Shown here: one piece after another, positions 48,901 to 54,918 of the stretch | Layout: the number at the start of each line of letters is the position of its first letter | How positions within the stretch are numbered: the stretch's first letter is position 1 | Origin: Deltaproteobacteria bacterium | Lineage (GTDB): Bacteria; SAR324; JACQKK01 | DNA: 64,000 nt | Direction: 5' to 3' | Assembly: GCA_029858505.1 (NCBI GenBank) | Contig: JAOUEW010000001.1 | Span: 558,001-622,000 of the forward strand | Position numbers and translations under genes: made by a program | The notes under the pieces: generated by a model | What the model saw: the letters and a program-made list of their open reading frames with translations, nothing else | Databases searched by the model: none | Told to the model about the DNA's origin: nothing

Positions 48901-50088
48901 GATGAAGCGGAGTTGTTTTCTCAGTTAAGCCAGTTGCTGGGGCACATGGCCACCATTTTGGGAAAACCGCTGAAACAATTTCGGGACGATGACCTTCAAA
49001 TGCTGCACCAGTTGGCCGAGGGTTTGAAAATGACCATACAAAGCATGATGGACCTTCCGGGGGCGGCCAAATCCAAAGCCATTTACCGGTTGTTAGACCG
49101 GGTGCAGTCTTTGCGCAGCGATGGTTCTACCTTTCGGTTTAACTTGTTCGAATCCTTTATTCTGCCCCCCCATTTGGTGAAAAACAAAAAGGGCGGCCCA
49201 CCGCCCCAGGCCGCCATGGTGTCGGCGGAGGGGGACGGCCAGGGGCAGTCCTATCCCCAGCGGATCAGCGAATTCCTCACCCTCAAGGCCGTGTTGGATC
49301 AGAAACATTTCATCGTGGTGGCCCCAGACGGCCACCGGCGCTCTCAGGTAGATCACGCGCTCCACATCGTGAACACCTTTATTAAAATTCGCGGGCTAGA
49401 CATTCAACTCTACCTGGACCGCAGCAGCATTTCTGAAGAGGGATTGGCCGACATGGCCACCCGGATCAACCCGGTCAATATTTTTCATCACGACCAGTTA
49501 AGCCTGGAGCCCCTGCCCGGCATGAAGTATAGCGGAGAGATGGACCCCATGACCGGGCGGCCCAAAGCGCCGGACATGACCCTGGAAACCTTCTCCGTTT
49601 TGCGGAAAAAATCCCTGCCGGTCATTCCCCAGCCGCCCCCCAAGGCCCCCAAACCCCAAACGCTACCCCAAGCGCCAGCTCAAGGGCCCAAACTTCAAGC
49701 GATCCCGGCCCCTGGGGGGGGCGGTGAGGAAGGGGCCAAACCAGCGTTGTTGCGCGACAAAACCGGGCAAACGGCGTTTATTTACAGCCCCGCGGGCAAG
49801 CGATTTTTGTTCCCCATGGGTAACCAGCGCATTCCCGCCATGCCCCTGCCGATACCGGGCATGAACCCAGGCACCAGCCTGGTTCTGGCCACCAAGCTGC
49901 CGAATGGCCGGATTCTGTTCCATGGGCTGCATCAGCGCGAAATCATTCTCCCCCTGGAAAAAGCTGAAACGCCCCCCCTGCTGGCCCGCTTTCAACTGGG
50001 CGAAACCCTGGTGCAGGTGGTGAACGAGGGCGGCAAACCCGTGGTCAAAGCCGGGAAGGCCCAACCCCTGGCCGGGGCCCAGCCATAA
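45943..50088 (+). CDS. Giant orphan protein, 1381 residues
   Basis: Starts at the ATG at 45943; a TTG frame begins at 45883. No signal peptide and no membrane helix, so cytoplasmic. No domain is recognised. The first 1050 residues are mostly helical with leucine-rich stretches. There is a possible coiled coil near 970-1080 (KITKLEEDLQKLRRLCLDVA). The segment around 1100-1200 has an alternating strand/helix look (QKHFIVVAPDGHRRS, IRGLDIQLYLDRSSI), resembling a receiver/PilZ-like or Rossmann-like fold (weak). A Pro/Lys linker (PKAPKPQTLPQAPAQGPKLQ) and a small beta-rich C-terminal part follow. Codon use is like the neighbours, so it is a resident gene. It is monocistronic, followed by a fold-back repeat. 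Confidence 0.85.
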   Translation: MSESISSQPSSAPVSSGLTHLLRLVSNKPPQGVTGLDDFLASFNTGDFQAVIAPFRHIIQRKSRRTMGGKFGKGLTHEVTDNVEVSPNEDLVALRRWLGVIRPDPQAIMLLQTGKVKEDSLAAPLIFSELFRAKKPILITGLDALSRDQLLCPIDISCKTMPAEVKNNPALKASLVSRPQRKKGFMSSMRNLMELNFIDSEIRDKIVNIATGADSELTQNEIVNLSLLADLVSRYQVALSNYKEAIRTNSLQVPQLRHLFDVVTADIPVPATVQAFQNFINTEKVELSQITSKETLFAHAYSYIAGEDAGKDKVDRKDLFHKTLFSLVIRWRVNVDAKLWGRCLFLEAREPDEEPVLAGIRPFVESLEPYVGNDEGGSADALAEDAIRNAVGRQIYTLIKLANQDPSRMREPAELARQKLGNRLLPLFRLKGFNTLPFIFTGKPNPDVPAAMGDFLKAFSKVSVTQGDLSRLEKSLRSVLFNHQFITLDIREKMFHVISHHAREKVQDLSKIYLRHLPEQIPHFFFALDPRSLSPLEMRLSATAMETLLGLEVGTPAPNQDAVLLFHGGRPKGGKLRHTPEQIGRAYRDLLGGRVSRAADDLVENKLNYQMAKYGSTFGEALHFFIAKRHGLGVSRMQLVALMKEKGPLKNLTLQNMDPVRLLEMADPFIPLRKSELGKNPPEDYSPVVGYHDFGPQFQQSSSNFLQLLGDYQSSHNQDPSPGNPSSLIWRMIAKGIFNPLSDRGRAFFQESGHQRALAGVVADICTRNAEAILGENPQDGVEIRLPMAWHHLIMVADRIPLLTGSQAIQIRLVPDFYLGEKEKEPSESTRVFLTELEQIMASPEAPPELSSLRGLGLEMERFLEQWRGYSRLLAVWLLDEILTRIEARATEPFWAQSKNLFFLPDEVKLCLGRPVKGLEAAPFGRILKRPDNLGSLSRNPRVASTTVDEMTVESYKITKLEEDLQKLRRLCLDVADSVMLLSLSADEAELFSQLSQLLGHMATILGKPLKQFRDDDLQMLHQLAEGLKMTIQSMMDLPGAAKSKAIYRLLDRVQSLRSDGSTFRFNLFESFILPPHLVKNKKGGPPPQAAMVSAEGDGQGQSYPQRISEFLTLKAVLDQKHFIVVAPDGHRRSQVDHALHIVNTFIKIRGLDIQLYLDRSSISEEGLADMATRINPVNIFHHDQLSLEPLPGMKYSGEMDPMTGRPKAPDMTLETFSVLRKKSLPVIPQPPPKAPKPQTLPQAPAQGPKLQAIPAPGGGGEEGAKPALLRDKTGQTAFIYSPAGKRFLFPMGNQRIPAMPLPIPGMNPGTSLVLATKLPNGRILFHGLHQREIILPLEKAETPPLLARFQLGETLVQVVNEGGKPVVKAGKAQPLAGAQP

Positions 50089-50105
50089 ACCAACAGCACC
50101 CATTT

Positions 50106-50304
50106 ACTCGAATCCATCGGTTATTCTGTTCATCCGTTCAGGAAACATAGACCAAAAGGAAGCAAATAAATAACTCACCGGCTTCGATTTATTTCCCCTC
50201 CCCGATGGGAGGGACAAAATCGCTCAGGCCGAAGGATAGAGATATCATCCGCTCGGTTGGTGAAAACTGGACGGAAGCAAGTGCGTAACTTGCCGGATTC
50301 GAGT
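50106..50304 (+). repeat. Fold-back intergenic repeat, copy C
   Basis: A 199-bp element with perfect 10-bp terminal inverted repeats ACTCGAATCC (50106-50115) and GGATTCGAGT (50295-50304). It contains two internal modules (CGGTTATTCTGTTCATCCGT...AAGGAAGCAAA, and CGCTCGGTTGGTG...GGACGGAAGCAAGTGC) and a CCCTCCCC/GGGAGGGA hairpin. It is the cleanest of the copies. It starts 18 bp after the orphan-gene stop; the rest of the gap to dapA (50305-50570) is AT-rich and holds the dapA promoter. Confidence 0.8.
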
Positions 50305-50482
50305 TTAGGGATGCCCCGTCAGGGGCAGGGGTGGGGTGTTGTTCGGAAGGGTGTTTCAGAAATGTACCCTACGAGAGTGAGAGTGGCGCTTGAACAGTCA
50401 AAACCAAAAATCACAATTAACCCAAGTTAAGCAATGGGTTAATCGTCATCTTCACGGATGATCTGAGACAGCCCTAAAAATA

Positions 50483-50511
50483 TTGACCCGCAGAAGGCCC
50501 GATAGTATCAA
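50483..50511 (+). promoter_or_regulatory. Sigma70-type promoter of dapA
   Basis: TTGACC (50483-50488), a 17-base spacer, and TATCAA (50506-50511), 60 bp upstream of the dapA ATG. Spacing is optimal and five of six -35 bases match consensus. Confidence 0.5.
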
Positions 50512-50570
50512 AGAAGAACCCCATCTGTTTCCTTGTCACGATCCACGTATTTTTCCGGAGAGCACCGCCC

Positions 50571-51473
50571 ATGGCATCCCCTTCCACCCCCAGCCCGTTT
50601 CATGGCCTGGGCACGGCCCTCATCACCCCCTTTCAGGCCGATGGTGAATTGGACCTTCCCAGCCTGGATCGGCTGGTGGAACAACAGTTGAGCCGCGGGG
50701 TGAACTTTCTGGTGCCCCTGGGCAGCACGGGCGAAAGTGCCACCCTTAGCGAAGCCGAACAGCTTCGGCTGCTGGACCGGGTGCGGGAAAAAACCGCGGG
50801 GCGTCTTCCGCTGCTGGCGGGCTGCGGCGGCAACAACACCCGGGCGGTCATCCAGCGGGGCAAAGCGTTTCAAAAAGAAGGCATCACCCACATTCTAAGC
50901 GTGACCCCCTATTACAATCGGCCCACCCAACAGGGCATCTTTCAGCATTTTCAGGCCATCCGGCAAGAAACCGGGCTGAACCTCATGGCCTACACCGTTC
51001 CCGTGCGTACGGGGATTAACCTGGAGCCAGACACCGTGTGCCGGCTGGCGGAAGAAGGCATTGCCTTCGCCGTGAAAGAGGCCTCGGGCAACCCCGCTCA
51101 AATTCAGAAAATCTTGGCCCAGGCCCCGGCGGGATTCCAGGTGTTTTCCGGAGACGACTCCCTCACCCTGCCCATCATGGCCATGGGGGGCGTGGGTGTG
51201 ATCTCGGTGGCCTCCAATGTCATCCCCGGCCCCATGAGCCGCTGGGTGGGGCACATGGCCCAGGGAGATTACCAGGCGGCCCGGGCCATGCTGCCCCAAC
51301 TGATTCGGTTGTTCGACGCGCTGTTCGTGGAATCGAACCCCATCCCGGTGAAGGGGGCCGCCCAGTTGCTGGGGTTGGCTCAACACCACCTGCGCCTTCC
51401 CCTCACCTCTCCGGGGGCGGCCACCCTGGACCGCCTGAAGAAAGCCCTGGAACCATTTCAGAACGGGGAATAA
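50571..51473 (+). CDS. dapA: 4-Hydroxy-tetrahydrodipicolinate synthase
   Basis: 300 residues, TIM barrel. It condenses pyruvate with aspartate semialdehyde for lysine and diaminopimelate synthesis. Marks: TALITPFQADGELDL, VPLGSTGESATLSEAEQ, VTPYYNRPTQQGIFQHF, AYTVPVRTGINL (where YNVPxRT is usual) and the Schiff-base Lys in FAVKEASGNPAQIQ, then GDDSLTLPIMAMGGVGVIS. ATG at 50571 follows CGGAGAG. It is a single gene with its own promoter and a downstream hairpin. An N-acetylneuraminate-lyase-type relative is conceivable but the length and motifs favour DapA. Confidence 0.95.
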   Translation: MASPSTPSPFHGLGTALITPFQADGELDLPSLDRLVEQQLSRGVNFLVPLGSTGESATLSEAEQLRLLDRVREKTAGRLPLLAGCGGNNTRAVIQRGKAFQKEGITHILSVTPYYNRPTQQGIFQHFQAIRQETGLNLMAYTVPVRTGINLEPDTVCRLAEEGIAFAVKEASGNPAQIQKILAQAPAGFQVFSGDDSLTLPIMAMGGVGVISVASNVIPGPMSRWVGHMAQGDYQAARAMLPQLIRLFDALFVESNPIPVKGAAQLLGLAQHHLRLPLTSPGAATLDRLKKALEPFQNGE

Positions 51474-51478
51474 AAAAA

Positions 51479-51508
51479 ATCCCGTGGGCTGTGCCAGCCC
51501 ACGGGATC
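51479..51508 (-). terminator. Hairpin terminator behind dapA, T-run oriented for minus-strand transcripts
   Basis: A 13/14-bp perfect stem ATCCCGTGGGCTG / CAGCCCACGGGAT with loop TGC. The A-run precedes the stem on the plus strand, so the U-tract forms only in minus-strand RNA. It probably stops transcription from the small minus-strand gene at 51787-51981; it may also stabilise the dapA 3' end. Confidence 0.65.
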
Positions 51509-51786
51509 TAAGGAGGAACATCAAAGGAACAACAGCAAAAGAACAATACAAGAAACACTCAAAATCATCCGAACAAATTTAAAAACATAAATCCAAGGCC
51601 AACCCTCAAGATTCAATCTGAAATGAAAGCCGCGATTAAAAAGCCAGAATTTAAACCATGACCCTGGCAAAGGTTTTTTCTTCGTTGCTCTTCGCCCCTA
51701 AACTTCTTCCATAGGGTGCTGCTTGGGGGGCCAACGTTCACGGGCAACGGAGGGAAGCTTGCCCCGCTGTTGATCTCTGGCCCCCG
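51509..51786. other. AT-rich gap between dapA and the small zinc-binding gene
   Basis: About 280 bp, A-rich around 51540-51660, with no coding frame supported and no RNA gene recognised. It would be the 3' untranslated part of the small minus-strand gene. Confidence 0.35.
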
Positions 51787-51981
51787 TTATTTCCCCTGAC
51801 GCAGGTGTTGGTGGCACCGGTTGCGGTCGTCCAAGTAAGGGAAATACAAATCAATCTCCACCGCCTGATGGGTGCACCCCGGCACCGCGCACAGGGCTGG
51901 TTCCGGCTGGCCTTGCTCCCACAATAAGCTAAGAGACACCACCGCCGAGGGCGAAGCCTGGGGCTTGGATGAACCAATCAT
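51787..51981 (-). CDS. Small putative zinc-binding protein
   Basis: 64 residues from the ATG at 51981, which has AAAGGA at good spacing; a longer frame begins at 52032. The C-terminal half reads CAVPGCTHQAVEIDLYFPYL and then RCHQHLRQ, giving C-x4-C and C-x-H-like spacing suitable for one zinc ion. Such short CxxC/CxH proteins are common and mostly uncharacterised. It is divergent from the RlmM-like gene. Reality is supported by the ribosome site and the terminator facing it, but not proven. Confidence 0.5.
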   Translation of the reverse strand: MIGSSKPQASPSAVVSLSLLWEQGQPEPALCAVPGCTHQAVEIDLYFPYLDDRNRCHQHLRQGK

Positions 51982-52202
51982 AGGAAATCCTTTCAACACA
52001 GGAATCCGGATTCTTGGGAAGCGGGCAGGCACGCTGGCGCGTGAGGCAAATCCGAATCCCCTGGGAACATCGGGTGGCAGGCCAATCCCGGAAGGCCAGC
52101 ACCAAAGCGTTTGTTTGGGGGAATGACACGAGAATGCCCCCGACCTGAAATGGAGTCTAATGAGAGGCGGTGATGAAGTGATGAACAGATTGTGGAAAAA
52201 CC

Positions 52203-53261
52203 ATGACTAATTCATGGAACCCGCTGTCGGAAGAAGCGGTTCGGGTGATGATCTGCCGCCGGGGGATGGAAGACGACCTGCTGGAGGAAGCCGCTCGGGC
52301 TGGGTGGCCAGCTTGCCTGGGCCGAGGAGAAGGTTGGCTGGTGCTGCCGGGGGTTCCCGTGGGAACGGTTGGCAAAGGCTTTCTGGTGTTTGAGCGGCAG
52401 CGGATGGACCAGGCCAGGGGTTTTGCCTCCCGCCCCCTGGGGGAAGGCGCCCGCCAGGCGGCAGCCTGGGCGGCGGAACGGTTGGATAGCCAAGCCGGTG
52501 GATGGACCTTGCAGGCGTTTGCTCCAGACCCCGCGGGGAAGGGGGCCGGGCAGGCCCAGGCGGCGGCCCGCCGCTGGCGGGAAGAACTGGCCCGCCGCTC
52601 GCCAAACGTTGCCGCCAGAGAATCCGGCCCTGGGGGTACCCCATGGGTGGTGCAACTGTGCCTGACGGAAGAACACCTGTGGTGTTCGGTGAACCGCTGG
52701 GAGCAACTGGCCAGCACCCACCCTGGGGGGGCCTATCAGGCTCCCCACGACCCCGCTGCCCCCTCTCGGTCGTACCTAAAAATGGAGGAAGCCCTGGACC
52801 TGTTGGCCGACCCCCCACGACACGGCCAAAAGGTGGTGGACCTGGGGGCCGCGCCGGGGGGTTGGAGTTATGCTTTTCTAAAACGCGGCTGCCGGGTGCT
52901 GGCCGTGGACCGGGGGCCACTAAAAATTTCTGGAATCGATCAGCTTCCGGGTCAGTTAACCCACCTGCGAGAGGACGGCCTGACCTTTACCCCGCCCAAA
53001 GGGTGGCTGCCCGCCGACTGGCTGGTGAGCGACATGCTGGTGGCGCCGGGGCAGGCCCTGGGGCTGTTCCGCCGCTGGGTGGAGGAACGACGGATGAAAC
53101 GATTTGTGATCAACGTGAAACTTCCTCAAAAACACCCCGCCGCCGCCCTGATGCCCCTGGAGGCCTATTTGGCCAAATTAAGCGGCCGCCGGGCGTTCGG
53201 GCGGCTGCGGCAGTTGTATCATGACCGGCGGGAGGTAACCCTGGTGGGCCGCCTGGAATAA
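52203..53261 (+). CDS. rlmM: RlmM-like 23S rRNA 2'-O-ribose methyltransferase
   Basis: 352 residues. The C-terminal FtsJ-type Rossmann domain has the Lys of SRSYLKMEEAL, SAM-binding VVDLGAAPGGWSYAFLKRG, an acidic motif VDRGP, catalytic Asp in VSDMLVAPG and Lys in FVINVKLPQK, giving the K-D-K catalytic set; the N-terminal half corresponds to the THUMP-like targeting domain. RlmM methylates C2498 of 23S rRNA in E. coli; transfer of that site is by homology. The next gene, 75 bp on, is another RNA methyltransferase. Confidence 0.88.
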   Translation: MTNSWNPLSEEAVRVMICRRGMEDDLLEEAARAGWPACLGRGEGWLVLPGVPVGTVGKGFLVFERQRMDQARGFASRPLGEGARQAAAWAAERLDSQAGGWTLQAFAPDPAGKGAGQAQAAARRWREELARRSPNVAARESGPGGTPWVVQLCLTEEHLWCSVNRWEQLASTHPGGAYQAPHDPAAPSRSYLKMEEALDLLADPPRHGQKVVDLGAAPGGWSYAFLKRGCRVLAVDRGPLKISGIDQLPGQLTHLREDGLTFTPPKGWLPADWLVSDMLVAPGQALGLFRRWVEERRMKRFVINVKLPQKHPAAALMPLEAYLAKLSGRRAFGRLRQLYHDRREVTLVGRLE

Positions 53262-53336
53262 CCCTTCTCTTTCTGGCTTGTTTGCCCCCACAATAGGGAA
53301 CACCCTGCTTTTCCACCCTTTTCGATAAACCCGCCC

Positions 53337-54404
53337 ATGACTGGCCAGAAACCCCCGCGCCCCAGCCTGAACCCCCGGCGGAAGAAACCGCCCGCCGGTG
53401 AGCAATCCGGTTCCAGGGCCCAAGAAGACCGCTCCCCCCGGGGTGACAGCCCTTACCGGGAGAGATCACGGCCAGAACGGGCCAAGCCCTTCCCCAATCG
53501 AGAAAAATCCCCCCGGCGCGACAGCCCCCCGCCGTCACGGGCCAGGCCCTACCCGGCCAGAGAGGATTCTCCCCGGCGCGACAGCCCACCGCCCACACGG
53601 TCCAGGCCCCCCGTTGGAGATTCCCCCCGGCGGGAGAGCGCCGAATCCCTCCCCCCTCAAGAGTTCACCCTGGACGCGGGGGACACCCAAACCCTGTTCG
53701 GGCAAAAGGCTTGCTTGGCGGTGTTTCGCCACCGGCCCGAAGCCATTGTGCGGGTGTACCATACCGCCGTGGCCCGCAAGGTGGCTGCCCCGCTGCTCAG
53801 TTGGGCGGCGGCACAGCACATTCCCTATCGTGAACTCCCCCCGGAAGACATGGTGCGGGCGGCGGGGTCGCCCCACCACGAGGGGCTGGCGCTGGCGGCC
53901 CGGCCCTTGCGGCTGGCCCCCCTGGATGGCGTGACCCCCGAAGGGGTGTGGTTAGCCCTGGACGGCGTGGAGAACCCCTACAACCAGGGGGCTATTCTGC
54001 GCACCGCGGCTTTCTTTGGGCTGAACGGGGTGATTATCGGGGGCGCCCGCCCAGGAGACAAACTAAACGCCGCCGCCTGGCGGTCTTCCGAAGGCGGTGC
54101 CGAGGGGCTGGCCTTGTATGGCGAGCAGGTGTTGTCTCTGCGGCTGGCCCAATGGCGCAAGGAAGGGGTGTTTGTGGCCGGGCTGGAAACCGGTGGAAAG
54201 CCCCTGCCCGGCACCCCCCCCGGCCCCCTGGTGCTGGCCCTGGGCAGCGAAGCCCAGGGGCTTTCAACCGCCCTGCGAAAAACCTGTTCCGAGGTGTGGG
54301 GCATTGCCCCCCTGCCCTCGCCAGAAGGCGGCCCCGCCGCCGTGACCTCCCTCAACGTTTCAGTGGCCGCCGCCATTGCCATGGCCTGGGCCCGGCGGGG
54401 CTAA
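53337..54404 (+). CDS. TrmH/SpoU-family RNA 2'-O-methyltransferase with SR-like N-terminal tail
   Basis: 355 residues. The C-terminal half is a SPOUT domain with its three motifs: DGVENPYNQGAILRTAAFFG, LVLALGSEAQGLS and AVTSLNVSVAAAIAMA, which build the knotted SAM site. A substrate-binding L30e-like domain (about 110-190) precedes it. The first ~105 residues are disordered and made of imperfect repeats such as SPRRDSPPPSRARPYPARED, rich in Arg, Ser and Pro; this could bind RNA non-specifically. The repeats are visible at the DNA level (53510-53620). Target nucleotide unknown. It may be co-transcribed with the RlmM-like gene. Confidence 0.88.
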   Translation: MTGQKPPRPSLNPRRKKPPAGEQSGSRAQEDRSPRGDSPYRERSRPERAKPFPNREKSPRRDSPPPSRARPYPAREDSPRRDSPPPTRSRPPVGDSPRRESAESLPPQEFTLDAGDTQTLFGQKACLAVFRHRPEAIVRVYHTAVARKVAAPLLSWAAAQHIPYRELPPEDMVRAAGSPHHEGLALAARPLRLAPLDGVTPEGVWLALDGVENPYNQGAILRTAAFFGLNGVIIGGARPGDKLNAAAWRSSEGGAEGLALYGEQVLSLRLAQWRKEGVFVAGLETGGKPLPGTPPGPLVLALGSEAQGLSTALRKTCSEVWGIAPLPSPEGGPAAVTSLNVSVAAAIAMAWARRG

Positions 54405-54412
54405 ACCTTTCG

Positions 54413-54580
54413 TTCTCCATCACCCCTGCCCCTGGCGGGGCACCCAATTGCAACCCTCCACTACTCGCCTTCGGCAAGCACCACGCTGGCTTCCCTCTCG
54501 TGTTCTCATCCCCACAAATTCTGTTCTCCTTCCTTTGGTTTAGGCCGAAAGGAACAGGTGCTGTTGGGTGAGTGGGGGCT
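54413..54580. repeat. Degenerate fragment related to the intergenic repeat family
   Basis: Non-coding. Shares short pieces with other copies: CCCCTGCCCCTGGCGGGG, TTTAGGCCGAAAGGA and GGTGCTGTTGGG (the last also near 18150). The terminal ACTCGAA ends are not recognisable, so it is a decayed or partial copy. The rest of the 54405-54918 gap is AT-rich with a large palindrome. Confidence 0.4.
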
Positions 54581-54775
54581 AGGTATGTGGGTTGCCCCGT
54601 AGAAACAATGCGTGATGAGACGTTAATAAATACGATTTAAAAAATAGAAAATAGTGACACAGCCGTGCCCGTAACTTGTGGCGGGGCTTGAACGCTGGAT
54701 ACCGTCATAAAAACTCAATAATTCGTAAACCCTATTGTTTGGCGGTAAGAATAACCATCTATATCTTGATGCGCG

Positions 54776-54808
54776 GACATTTTTGCTAGTAATACTAGCA
54801 AAAATGTC
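54776..54808. promoter_or_regulatory. Perfect 33-bp palindrome upstream of the propeller lipoprotein gene
   Basis: Arms of 15 bp (54776-54790 and 54794-54808), each the exact reverse complement of the other, around a 3-base AAT spacer; the core is TTTTTGCTAGT-AAT-ACTAGCAAAAA. It lies 110 bp upstream of the preferred start. It could be an operator or a hairpin; it lacks the GC-rich stem usual for terminators here. Confidence 0.6.
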
Positions 54809-54918
54809 ACAAATAATACGCCACACAGCGCATTTTTGGTCGTGACTTTATTGCGAAGATGGGGTATATACAGAGCTTCGGTGCTTCTTCAGCTCAACCC
54901 CTATACGAGCGTTCCGCC

